A stretch of 64,000 bases of DNA. It comes from Chryseobacterium pennipullorum. GTDB lineage: Bacteria > Bacteroidota > Bacteroidia > Flavobacteriales > Weeksellaceae. This document shows positions 44,655 through 53,018 of this stretch, one piece after another; position 1 is the first letter of the stretch; every line of letters starts with the position of its first letter. The DNA lies in contig NZ_QNVV01000014.1 of the NCBI RefSeq assembly GCF_003384725.1, positions 1 through 64,000 of the forward strand, read 5' to 3'. Under the pieces are notes generated by a model. It saw only the letters and a list, made by a program, of their open reading frames with translations, did no database searches and was not told the origin of the DNA. The position numbers were made by a program, and so were the translations under genes.

Positions 44655-46160
44655 ATGAGAAAAATAATATCTCTTTTGCTTCTGCTGCCGTTAGGTTTTA
44701 CGGCGCAAACCCTTCCTTATATGGATACCTCCTTTAATGGTTATGGTCGGGTAAATCTTAGTATCTGGAATAATAACTACATTGGATGTACGGCTGTTCA
44801 ACCAGACAAAAAGGTATTGATAGGAGGATCTACGCATATGAATGATCCTATTACAAAGTCTTCGCCCTTAATTGCCCGGTATAATGAAAACGGCACTCCA
44901 GATCCTACCTTTGGGATCAACGGCTTACTCTATGATGTGAATGGTCCGGGAGGAAGTATTTCTGATATAAAGATACTATCTGACGGAAAAATGATCATCG
45001 CAGGAGCCTGGGGCTATTCAGCATTTATTGGCAGATTACTTCCGGATGGAACTTTCGATAATAGTTTCGGTACCCAGGGTAAAACAAATGTCAGTAGTAT
45101 AACCGTCAGAAAGATAGAAATATTACAGGACGGGAGTATTGTTGGATTCGCCATTAGTGACTGGAGTGCAAAACTCATCAAGATGAATTCCGATGGTCAA
45201 ATTGACACTACATTCGGGGTAGCAGGGGAATCAGCTATCAATATTGGGTTTACCAAGATCATTGGTAATGCGATGACGAGACAACCGGACGGAAAGATCA
45301 TCGTTGGTGGAGCAGCGGTTTCAAATTCAAGCTATCCGGAAACCAACCAGCTTTTTTTAGCACGCTATCATTCAAATGGAACAAAAGATACCAGCTTTGG
45401 AAATAACGGACTTCTTCTGTACAGTCAAGATGCAAGAGAAGTCCGTGACATTGCTTTTACCGCTTCCGGAAAAATTTTGGTCCTTGGTGAGAAACCTTAT
45501 GCATCCACCACAAGTATTGGTCCTACCTCAATGTTTTATCTTCTCCAGTTCAATATTGACGGAACATTGGACACGATGTTTAACAACACAGGCTCGGTAC
45601 CTTTTGGATATAATTATTACTCCTCTATTAAAATAGATTCACAAAACAAGATTTACGTTAGCGGGTCCAACTTCACATACAACAATTATTATCATTTTAA
45701 AAGAATTATGCGTTTAAATGAGGACGGATCGTTTGATACGACCTTTGGAACAAATGGCAGATATGACACCACGTCAAGAGTATATCCTTCGGAGTATAAA
45801 TCGCTGAATACGATGAGCTTTGCGCCTGACGGAAAGATGGTTGTAGCGGGTCATGCTAATCTACCTAATTTCACCATGTTTGCTCTTCGTTTGGGAATTT
45901 CACAGGTCAACTTATCAGTTTCAGATGTATCTGCGGATGTGGAAAATATATCAGTGTACCCCAATCCTACACAGGACTATTTCCTGGTGAAATCAAAAGA
46001 TGATGTTCTGACATTAGAATTAACGAACAATTTAGGCCAGAATATTTTCAAAAGTGAAAAAACAACGAAATTAGAGGTCTATAGTATTCCGGCAGGAAAT
46101 TATTTCCTGAAAGTGAAAACCGCCAAAGAAGAAAAAACATTTAAGGTGATCAAAAAATAA
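44655..46160 (+). CDS. delta-60 repeat protein with T9SS sorting domain
   Basis: A 501-residue secreted protein: signal peptide (residues 1-17), about six delta-60 repeats, and a T9SS type A tail. The repeats show xxNxDGxxDxTFGxxG units such as ENGTPDPTFGINGLL and EDGSFDTTFGTNGRY. The tail starts at VSVYPNPTQDYF-like sequence near residue 430. Delta-60 repeats likely form a beta-propeller. Export via SprA is expected. Enzymatic function is not indicated. Confidence 0.9.
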   Translation: MRKIISLLLLLPLGFTAQTLPYMDTSFNGYGRVNLSIWNNNYIGCTAVQPDKKVLIGGSTHMNDPITKSSPLIARYNENGTPDPTFGINGLLYDVNGPGGSISDIKILSDGKMIIAGAWGYSAFIGRLLPDGTFDNSFGTQGKTNVSSITVRKIEILQDGSIVGFAISDWSAKLIKMNSDGQIDTTFGVAGESAINIGFTKIIGNAMTRQPDGKIIVGGAAVSNSSYPETNQLFLARYHSNGTKDTSFGNNGLLLYSQDAREVRDIAFTASGKILVLGEKPYASTTSIGPTSMFYLLQFNIDGTLDTMFNNTGSVPFGYNYYSSIKIDSQNKIYVSGSNFTYNNYYHFKRIMRLNEDGSFDTTFGTNGRYDTTSRVYPSEYKSLNTMSFAPDGKMVVAGHANLPNFTMFALRLGISQVNLSVSDVSADVENISVYPNPTQDYFLVKSKDDVLTLELTNNLGQNIFKSEKTTKLEVYSIPAGNYFLKVKTAKEEKTFKVIKK

Positions 46161-46172
46161 AATACCGTGTGA

Positions 46173-46211
46173 AATACTAAAGCCGCTGAACATTTCAGCG
46201 GCTTTAGTATT
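46173..46211. terminator. bidirectional terminator between delta-60 and enoyl-CoA hydratase genes
   Basis: A perfect 18-base-pair stem (AATACTAAAGCCGCTGAA / TTCAGCGGCTTTAGTATT) with loop CAT, between two converging genes. Confidence 0.85.
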
Positions 46212-46225
46212 AAAACAAATAAGCT

Positions 46226-46990
46226 TTATTTTGCTCTCAACCTTTCTTTGATTGCTCCGATATTCTTCTTTGCAGAGTCTTCCAGAATAAGACTGGCACT
46301 CATATGGATTCTTGCAGGCATCAGTTCACTGAAGTGATCTGTTCCTTCCCATGAAACTTTTTTAATCAATGCTAAAGCTTCACTGCTTCTGGAGGCCAAT
46401 GTCTGCATAAACTTTTCTAGTTTCTGATCCATTTCCTGAATATTGTCTGATACGGAATGATAAATATTGTGCTGCTCTGCCCAATCTGCCGATCTGAAAT
46501 CTGCATCGATAGCCATCGCGGAAAACTGAGATTTTCCAATCTTTCTTTCTACATAAGGTCCGATTACAAAAGGTCCGATTCCTAAGTTAATTTCCGTAAG
46601 CGCTAACGCGGAATCTTTTGTAGCAAAGCAGTAATCAGCACCGCATGCAATACCTACTCCCCCGCCAGTTGTTTTTCCCTGAACTCTTACCACAACAATC
46701 TTTCCGCAGTTTCTCATGGCATTTAAAACCTTAGCAAAACCACCAAAGAACTTAGTTGAAGCGTCTAATTCTTCAATAGCCAAAAGTTCATCAAAGCTTG
46801 CCCCTGCACAAAATGCTTTTTCACCTTCACTTTTCACTAAAATGGCTTTTACCTCATTCTTGGCTCCTTCTTCCAAAATAGTTTGAGCCAGTTTTTCCAG
46901 TATCGCTCCGGGAAGAGAATTACTTTTAGGAGTTCCGAATGTAATTTCGGCAATATTATTTTTAATTTCTGATGCTACAAATTCGTTCAT
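46226..46990 (-). CDS. enoyl-CoA hydratase/isomerase family protein
   Basis: A 254-residue crotonase-fold enzyme acting on acyl-CoA thioesters. Oxyanion-hole segments KAFCAGASFDELLA and GGGVGIACGADYCF are visible, and a TEINLGIGPF segment carries one acidic residue at the position of a catalytic glutamate. It is likely cytoplasmic. It lies alone on the minus strand, 6 kb from the paa operon. Which step it serves is unknown, but the motifs are complete enough for activity. Confidence 0.88.
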   Translation of the reverse strand: MNEFVASEIKNNIAEITFGTPKSNSLPGAILEKLAQTILEEGAKNEVKAILVKSEGEKAFCAGASFDELLAIEELDASTKFFGGFAKVLNAMRNCGKIVVVRVQGKTTGGGVGIACGADYCFATKDSALALTEINLGIGPFVIGPYVERKIGKSQFSAMAIDADFRSADWAEQHNIYHSVSDNIQEMDQKLEKFMQTLASRSSEALALIKKVSWEGTDHFSELMPARIHMSASLILEDSAKKNIGAIKERLRAK

Positions 46991-47239
46991 TTTTATTTTT
47001 ATTGGATTCTTACAAAAATACGAAATACAGCGCTTTCAGAGAATAATAAAGGTGATAATTTCTATCTCTTTCAGCTTTTTGAAACTCATAGTCCGTAGAA
47101 ATACGGAGTATTCAATTTGGTATTTTCTACTCTAGTACCCGGCTTTTATTAATCGTTCCTTTGACCTCAACAATCAACGACTACAGGCAATCTCCGAAAA
47201 ACCTGTAAAAACAAAAAAACTAACTAAAAAATTAATACT
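46991..47239. other. divergent intergenic region
   Basis: Contains a short perfect stem (TCCGTA-GAAA-TACGGA, 47092-47107). No clear promoter box pair was found, nor any gene. Confidence 0.35.
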
Positions 47240-47791
47240 ATGGAAGAATATATTGGAATTGTCAAGTTATTTGCCGGGAATTTTGCACCGAAAGGCTGGA
47301 TGTTCTGTGACGGAAGTTTATTGAGAATCTCGCAAAACAGCGCTTTATTTTCTATTCTAGGAACCACCTATGGCGGAGACGGCATCACCACTTTTGCCTT
47401 GCCTAATCTGAAAGGACGTATGGCTTTGGGAGCTGGAAATGTAAATGCCAATGAGTATTATCCTTTGGGAATAGTTTCGGGAACTACTCAAAACACACTT
47501 CTCTCATCAAACCTTCCTAGCATCGCAGGTGGTTTTCAACTGAAAGTCGCGAACAAAAATGCCAATACATCCACTCCTACAGCAGCTTCATCTATTGCTA
47601 TTTCGGGAAACCAGATCGGAAGGGACTTTACTGCTGTTCCAAGTTTTGTGAACAACGCCAATCCTGACACCATGATTAACGGACAGAGTATTTCTTTTAC
47701 CGGACAAAATTTGCCGGTGAACAATATGCCTCCTTACCTGGGATTAAATTACATCATCTGTGTAGAGGGGATCTATCCTCCGCGAAGCTAA
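47240..47791 (+). CDS. phage tail-collar / MdpB-like protein
   Basis: A 183-residue protein of the tail collar domain family: EEYIGIVKLFAGNFAPKGWMFCDGSLLRIS at the N-terminus, TTYGGDGITTFALPNLKGR in the middle, and NNMPPYLGLNYIICVEGIYPPR at the end. Members include phage tail-fibre tips and bacterial microcystin-dependent-like proteins. No other phage gene is nearby, so this is a domesticated bacterial member rather than prophage. It is followed after 33 bases by a T9SS-sorted protein. Function is unknown. Confidence 0.88.
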   Translation: MEEYIGIVKLFAGNFAPKGWMFCDGSLLRISQNSALFSILGTTYGGDGITTFALPNLKGRMALGAGNVNANEYYPLGIVSGTTQNTLLSSNLPSIAGGFQLKVANKNANTSTPTAASSIAISGNQIGRDFTAVPSFVNNANPDTMINGQSISFTGQNLPVNNMPPYLGLNYIICVEGIYPPRS

Positions 47792-47824
47792 TTCATACCA
47801 TAACCACTATTTAAAATAAAAATC

Positions 47825-48646
47825 ATGAAAAGCACTACTTTTTTTACCATCTGTAGTCTGCTCATTTCAATTTTTTCATTCGGGCAGACGAGTACAGAGC
47901 AATTTGAAACAGAATCACACGGAAGCGCTAGTTTCACTGACAACGGCGTGATCTTTAATATTATTTCCCATGTGGGAACGTTTGATATCCAGGCGAATTA
48001 TCCAGCGACAGGCTGGAATGGAATGACTACAGACAACAGGTATATTGATAATTCAAACGACCAGTCGTTCCCTCCTTCATTCAGTATCAGAACCACTTCC
48101 AATTTGTTTAAAGTAAACCGGTTCTGGGTCTACCTTTCGGCCCTTAATCTTGACCTGAACGTAACTGGAACTCTTACAATTACCGGTAAATTGAACGGTG
48201 TCACTAAATTTACCCAAACAAAAATGACTGGATTTGTAACGTCCATCACTCCCACTAACGGATATACACTGATCGATCTGACGAATCTCAATGGCCAGAA
48301 TTACTCAAACATTGTTATTGATGAGCTGCAAATCACCGCAAACGGAGGATTCAGATATATGGGGTTTGATGCATTCACATGGGTAAAAGACAGTAATATT
48401 GTTCTGGGCACCGCTGAAACTGCAACCGCCTCAAAAGAAATGGGTATTTATCCCAATCCGACCCATGGTCCCCTTTCTATTAAAACAGGGAAAGCTGTGG
48501 AGGTACATATTTACAGCCAGGAAGGTAAACTCCTGAAGAGTATTCAAACCCAAAAAGGAATCAACGAAGTAAATATTTCAGAATTTCCAAAAGGTATGTA
48601 TTATATTAAAACGCCTTCAGAATCCACAAAGATTATTAAAAATTAA
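47825..48646 (+). CDS. secreted protein with T9SS type A sorting domain
   Basis: A 273-residue secreted protein: signal peptide (residues 1-20, FFTICSLLISIFSFGQT), a beta-rich domain of ~170 residues with Thr/Asn-rich strands, and a T9SS sorting tail (GIYPNPTHGPLSIKT, then FPKGMYYIKT). No catalytic motif is recognised. It follows the tail-collar-like gene by 33 bases, likely on the same message. A terminator follows. Confidence 0.85.
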   Translation: MKSTTFFTICSLLISIFSFGQTSTEQFETESHGSASFTDNGVIFNIISHVGTFDIQANYPATGWNGMTTDNRYIDNSNDQSFPPSFSIRTTSNLFKVNRFWVYLSALNLDLNVTGTLTITGKLNGVTKFTQTKMTGFVTSITPTNGYTLIDLTNLNGQNYSNIVIDELQITANGGFRYMGFDAFTWVKDSNIVLGTAETATASKEMGIYPNPTHGPLSIKTGKAVEVHIYSQEGKLLKSIQTQKGINEVNISEFPKGMYYIKTPSESTKIIKN

Positions 48647-48703
48647 GTCAGAAGTATCCCCTCAATACTTATTCCCACAAAGATTCTAATTCATAAATGA
48701 TCC

Positions 48704-48736
48704 ATCCCTTGGTTTTACAATCAAGGGATCTTTTTT
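48704..48736 (+). terminator. terminator of the tail-collar/T9SS pair
   Basis: Stem ATCCCTTG / CAAGGGAT with a 10-base loop and a following T-run. Confidence 0.8.
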
Positions 48737-51419
48737 ATCTGGTCCATTTATGCAGATGTTCTATTCGTCCGTTTCTCTTCAATAAAGACTGAAATCTCAG
48801 CTTCAGCAAAATGTTGCGGCCTTCAATGGTTCTGGTAAAAACCAGTTCTGATCTTCCAAGCATTTGATCCCAGCTTTTCTTAAAAAATTCTGCATTTTTT
48901 TTATTTTTCGCAAAAATTTCAGGAACAGGGTAATAAAGATCTTTTTTAAGGAAGAAAAAACTTCTTTTATGCTTCAGTAAATATCTGGGGTTATCAATCT
49001 GAGAAACGAGTTCCTGTAGGGTTTGTATAAATTGAGCATTTTCATACCGGCTTCCACCTTTCAGATAGCAAAATGCATGTTGATCTTTATCTGAAGAGCT
49101 TACTATGCTGAGTTTTTCAAAAGAGGTCCGGATTACTTTTTCATGTACAAGACCGTGCAGAACAACCTTGGCAAGTGAGTGAACCTGCCTGGCCATATCT
49201 TTGCACCTGACATAAAGTTTTACGGATCGGTACAGTTTCCCACCATATAGTATAACACCTGCAATTCCGAAAAGCGATAGGAATACCGATAATGTTTTTA
49301 CAGAATTGATAGACCTTATATTCCTCAATACTCCCCACAAAAGATCCTGCCCAAATAATAATACAGAAGATATGATAACTTTGGTGGTATCTGCTGTCAT
49401 TCTGCTTAGATAGTCCATTTTCATTTCTCTCATGGCAGTCATATTATTCTGGGGAATTTCAATTTCTTCCACCAGAATATTCCCCTGATCCAAAGCAGTT
49501 TTCCATCTTTGGGCTAGTTTGTCCCTATTTTTTGCCAGCTCAAAGAATGACTTGTTTACAGCTGATACCTCATCTATATTTTCTATGATTCCTGAATGGA
49601 GCCTTTCAAAATTATTCTCAATGGAAGGAACATCATTATTTGAAATGCCCACAAATGTTTTGAATCTTCTTTTCATGATGTTCAAATCATGTCCTCCATC
49701 TGCATCCTGGGAGTTGAAGCACACCAGATGCCATATATTTCCCGTTTTACCGGCATGGTCTTTATCTGTTCTTATCACCCTTCCTCTGATCTGGTTAGAA
49801 AGGACAAAAGAACTTACAAAGCTTGCCAAAATTAAGGCGTTCATCTTTGGGGCATCCCAGCCTTCTCCCAACAGAGACTTTGTACCAATCATAATGTGAA
49901 TTTCCCCGTTCTGAAAAACTGTTGTCATGATCTCTACAATAGCTTGTCTGATCTGATCGGTAAGGTTGATGAGCAAATATTTTTCATCATACGGGAGCGG
50001 AGCCATCGAGATCCCATATAGGCTTTTTCCCGCACAGCATTCATCAAAGCTATCTTTCGCACTGACAGGGATAATAACAAGACTGCCTGTAAGAACTGCT
50101 ATTTTTTTATGTTGAGAATTATCTCTTCTCAATTTTTCAAATATGGGGACAGCTCCTATTTTATCAAGATGTAAATAATTCTCAGTTCCATTACTCAGAT
50201 ATTCTTTCTTGATATAATCGGTAAGAATGACCATTCTGAGGCTTTCCTTAAGAACAGAAAATTCAAAATCTGCAATTTCCTGTATTCCCTGAAGCTTTCC
50301 AATACTGGAATTCAGGATCTGATTTAAATTTTTACTATGAAAAAAACTTAAAGTTTTTTTTTCGATAAACCCATTTCTTTTGAGCCTGTTGCGCAGACCT
50401 GTTCGGTGCTCTTCATATTCTTTAAAATTAATATCATCTATGAGAAGATAAAAATCAAGAAGCTCTTCCATCCAGAAATAGTCAAATTCAGGTATATACC
50501 TTTGCTGGTCACCAATGATTTCAAAATGAACATCCGGGATCTCGTGTCCTCTGAAATTGAGGTATACCAAACCTGAAGTATAGGAGGATATGTTTTCGTA
50601 GATCCAATCCAGATGCTGCATTGGCTTTTGATAAACCGGATGCCCTAGGATCGCAAGCTGAATAATAGGATCGTTTTTGAGTTCTTCAAAGAAACCGGCG
50701 GCCTGCGCGTAATAGTATTCAATTTCTTTCTGTTCTTCCTGTGATGGCAGACTAAAATAAACCAGATCCTGATGGGGACAAAGGTCACCTTCTATCATCA
50801 GTTCTGGTACAGAGATTTCCGCATCGATAGGTCCATTCAATTGGATATATTTCTGCCACTCATATCCCGAAACGTCAAAAGGTGGTGTTGCGGTAAGGGA
50901 TACAACGGTAGGCCCAATTCTGTCCTTCAAATCTATTAAACTTCGCCACCACGCATTTTTTAAGTGATGAGCCTCATCAAGGATCAGGGTTCCTACATTT
51001 TTCTTCTCTAGTTTCTTTATAATCTCTGAGATTGTAATTTTTGATGATTTCTTTGTTGTTTCCTCTTCTTCGTCATCTGTACCGGCCGCAGCATGAATCC
51101 CCTGATAAGTCGTCACGGTTATTATCCCAGGGTTTTTAATATCCGACGAAATCCATTCGGGAACGGTATTCGTATCTAGGAAAAGCTCACAAAACCGTTG
51201 TATCCATTGGTTTTTAATAGCAAGTGTTGGGGTGACAATCAGTGCGGGTTTACCTAATCTAAGCATCACTTCGAGCCCAAGTACCGTTTTTCCCGATCCA
51301 GGCGGCGCCGAAACGTGCAGATGATTATTCGTTAGATACTCATCCAGATTATCCAGAAATTTTTTTTGGTATGTTCGCCAGTTGTATTTGAAGATTGCGT
51401 TTTCAGGAAAAACATTCAT
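48735..51419 (-). CDS. SF2 DEAD/DEAH-box helicase with C-terminal hydrophobic segments
   Basis: An 894-residue protein. The first ~600 residues form an SF2 helicase of the type-III-restriction/UvrB-like group: Walker A APPGSGKT, DEAH box LILDEAHHLKN, motif III SLTATPPF, and a C-terminal helicase lobe with SLLGEGWDAP and NQIRGRVIR. Beyond ~residue 680, two hydrophobic stretches (KVIISSVLLFGQDLLWGVL and TLSVFLSLFGIAGVILYGG) look like membrane helices. That is rare in such helicases. A SMUG2-like glycosylase gene lies 52 bases upstream on the same strand. A role in DNA repair or phage defence is possible but unproven. Confidence 0.88.
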   Translation of the reverse strand: MNVFPENAIFKYNWRTYQKKFLDNLDEYLTNNHLHVSAPPGSGKTVLGLEVMLRLGKPALIVTPTLAIKNQWIQRFCELFLDTNTVPEWISSDIKNPGIITVTTYQGIHAAAGTDDEEEETTKKSSKITISEIIKKLEKKNVGTLILDEAHHLKNAWWRSLIDLKDRIGPTVVSLTATPPFDVSGYEWQKYIQLNGPIDAEISVPELMIEGDLCPHQDLVYFSLPSQEEQKEIEYYYAQAAGFFEELKNDPIIQLAILGHPVYQKPMQHLDWIYENISSYTSGLVYLNFRGHEIPDVHFEIIGDQQRYIPEFDYFWMEELLDFYLLIDDINFKEYEEHRTGLRNRLKRNGFIEKKTLSFFHSKNLNQILNSSIGKLQGIQEIADFEFSVLKESLRMVILTDYIKKEYLSNGTENYLHLDKIGAVPIFEKLRRDNSQHKKIAVLTGSLVIIPVSAKDSFDECCAGKSLYGISMAPLPYDEKYLLINLTDQIRQAIVEIMTTVFQNGEIHIMIGTKSLLGEGWDAPKMNALILASFVSSFVLSNQIRGRVIRTDKDHAGKTGNIWHLVCFNSQDADGGHDLNIMKRRFKTFVGISNNDVPSIENNFERLHSGIIENIDEVSAVNKSFFELAKNRDKLAQRWKTALDQGNILVEEIEIPQNNMTAMREMKMDYLSRMTADTTKVIISSVLLFGQDLLWGVLRNIRSINSVKTLSVFLSLFGIAGVILYGGKLYRSVKLYVRCKDMARQVHSLAKVVLHGLVHEKVIRTSFEKLSIVSSSDKDQHAFCYLKGGSRYENAQFIQTLQELVSQIDNPRYLLKHKRSFFFLKKDLYYPVPEIFAKNKKNAEFFKKSWDQMLGRSELVFTRTIEGRNILLKLRFQSLLKRNGRIEHLHKWTR

Positions 51420-51471
51420 AAGCCTAATTTAATAAAAAACAAGATGACCAAAGCTATGCAAGCCTATGGTA

Positions 51472-52167
51472 TTAAACAGTCTTATTTTTCAATGCTAAAA
51501 TATATTTGTCTATATAAAGCTGTTTTTCCTTCGATTTGTATTGCTGAATATACCTCGGATGCTCCAGGACGGTCATAGTATCAAACATTTTGACTTCCTT
51601 GTTCAGCTTTGTAATAAAGTCAGCATTCTTTTTTCCCAGGATAAATACCTCTGAGGTATCCAGATTAAGACTGATATGTTTTTTTAAAGATTCAATCATA
51701 AAGCCTTTCACAGCCTCAAAAACTTCTTTATCATCATAATAATTGGCATTGAGCCAACCGTTCTTTGTTCGTCTTACAATGGCCAGTGGAAATGGAGAAT
51801 TGATATAAATATCCTTATAAAATAGTTCTGCTCCTCCATACTCTTCAATCATATCATACATGAAAACGGAAGAAACTTCATGGGTACGGGCAGACTCCAT
51901 TTTTATTCCACAAATGCTTTCCAGTCTTTTGGTATCAGTAAACGGAACTCCTGTTACCCCTGCTCCATGACGGCTTGGATTGATCCCTATCATGAATTTT
52001 CTCTGAGATGAATCATCATAGTATTTGTGATAAAACTTCTGCATCACCACCATGGTTTCCGGGTTATCCATATAAGGGTTAAGAACCAGAAAGCCATCAG
52101 GCAGATTGCCTGGGTAGCTCAGGTTTTTATTGAACTCGATCACTTTATCAGCAAAAGTTTTATTCAT
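51472..52167 (-). CDS. SMUG2-type uracil-DNA glycosylase family protein
   Basis: A 231-residue protein of the SMUG2 branch of the uracil-DNA glycosylase superfamily. Visible are the N-terminal active-site-like segment MIGINPSRHGAGVTGVPFTDTKRL, a central FYKDIYINSPFPLAIVRR, and the C-terminal DNA-binding-type VLEHPRYIQQY. It should remove damaged or uracil bases from DNA, but SMUG2 specificity is little studied. It is upstream of the helicase on the same strand, perhaps co-transcribed. RAYT1 lies 122 bases upstream. Confidence 0.88.
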   Translation of the reverse strand: MNKTFADKVIEFNKNLSYPGNLPDGFLVLNPYMDNPETMVVMQKFYHKYYDDSSQRKFMIGINPSRHGAGVTGVPFTDTKRLESICGIKMESARTHEVSSVFMYDMIEEYGGAELFYKDIYINSPFPLAIVRRTKNGWLNANYYDDKEVFEAVKGFMIESLKKHISLNLDTSEVFILGKKNADFITKLNKEVKMFDTMTVLEHPRYIQQYKSKEKQLYIDKYILALKNKTV

Positions 52168-52234
52168 TTTTCTTTAATTCTTTATCTTAAATAAAAAGTT
52201 CAAATTAGAGGTAAAGGTAATTAATTTCTTCTTG

Positions 52235-52289
52235 CTCACTTTGGTCACCTTGACAAGGTTTAGAACCTTGTCAAGGTGACCAAAGTGAG
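52235..52289. repeat. 26-base-pair perfect palindrome abutting RAYT1
   Basis: A perfect 26-base-pair stem with loop TAG, ending one base before the RAYT1 stop codon. The core CAAGGTTTAGAACCTTG has the same AGGTTT-AAACCT design as the palindromes at 52968, 55558 and 57088. It can also work as a terminator on either strand. Confidence 0.85.
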
Positions 52290-52916
52290 TTAAAACACTT
52301 CACCAAAATCAACCGCCTTCTGATGCGACCGTATAAAATTTTCTCGGGTATCAAATAATTTAATAACCTCATCTCTTTTCAATAAAGTTTTTGAATTACC
52401 TAAAATGGATTGATAAGACGAATAATTATATTTCGAAAATTCACGCATGATGGAATGGTGCAGTGGGTTTTGGTGAATGTACACGATCACATTAGTTAAA
52501 TATGTATCCGAGGTAATTAATTTTCTCTTAAAGGGAGATTCAATAAGCGCGCCATGTCTTTTATATTCTTTATTAAAAGCTTGGGAATAAGAATTGAAAA
52601 TTCGGGCAAATTGTTTTGAGAAAATTTTTTGTGGAGAATGAAGACCTGCTACGGCTTTGTCAGGTTTATCAAGATACTGAACCTTAGCAAGGCTATCCAA
52701 TTCCAAATCAGATTTTATTTTTACTAAAAGATGAAAGTGATTGGACATCAGGCAATATGCATATACATCACAGACAGGAATAAGAAATTCAGACACTTTA
52801 TTGAGAAAGAAATAATAATTACGGTCTGATCTAAAAATATTTTCTCCGTTAATACCACGATTGTAAATATGATAAAAACGATCCGCTTCAATTGAAGTAG
52901 TTCTGATATCCGACAT
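52290..52916 (-). CDS. REP-associated tyrosine transposase (RAYT) 1
   Basis: A 208-residue Y1 transposase-like protein of the RAYT family. The IS200-like HUH motif is in MSNHFHLLVKI, and the catalytic tyrosine is probably in IVYIHQNPLHHS. RAYTs act on palindromic repeats and are domesticated rather than freely jumping. A palindrome abuts its 3' end and another lies 50 bases upstream of its start. It lies between the SMUG2/helicase pair and paaZ. Not related closely to RAYT2 at 56485 but with the same motifs. Confidence 0.88.
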   Translation of the reverse strand: MSDIRTTSIEADRFYHIYNRGINGENIFRSDRNYYFFLNKVSEFLIPVCDVYAYCLMSNHFHLLVKIKSDLELDSLAKVQYLDKPDKAVAGLHSPQKIFSKQFARIFNSYSQAFNKEYKRHGALIESPFKRKLITSDTYLTNVIVYIHQNPLHHSIMREFSKYNYSSYQSILGNSKTLLKRDEVIKLFDTRENFIRSHQKAVDFGEVF

Positions 52917-52967
52917 CTTTGTGTTTTTAAGTTATCTTTAAAGATAAAAAAAACCGGAAAACCGTGA

Positions 52968-53002
52968 AAACCGTGTCAAGGTTTAAAACCTTGACACGGT
53001 TT
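52968..53002. repeat. palindrome upstream of RAYT1
   Basis: A perfect 17-base-pair stem (AAACCGTGTCAAGGTTT and complement) with a one-base centre. It shares the CAAGGTTTA-AAACCTTG core with 52235-52289. It is located between the paaZ stop and the RAYT1 start. Confidence 0.85.
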
Positions 53003-53018
53003 CGGTTTTGGTTTTGCA

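Noticed and set aside
47240..47791. Tail-collar protein as sign of a prophage
   Set aside because: No other phage gene nearby; the family is common as a lone bacterial gene.
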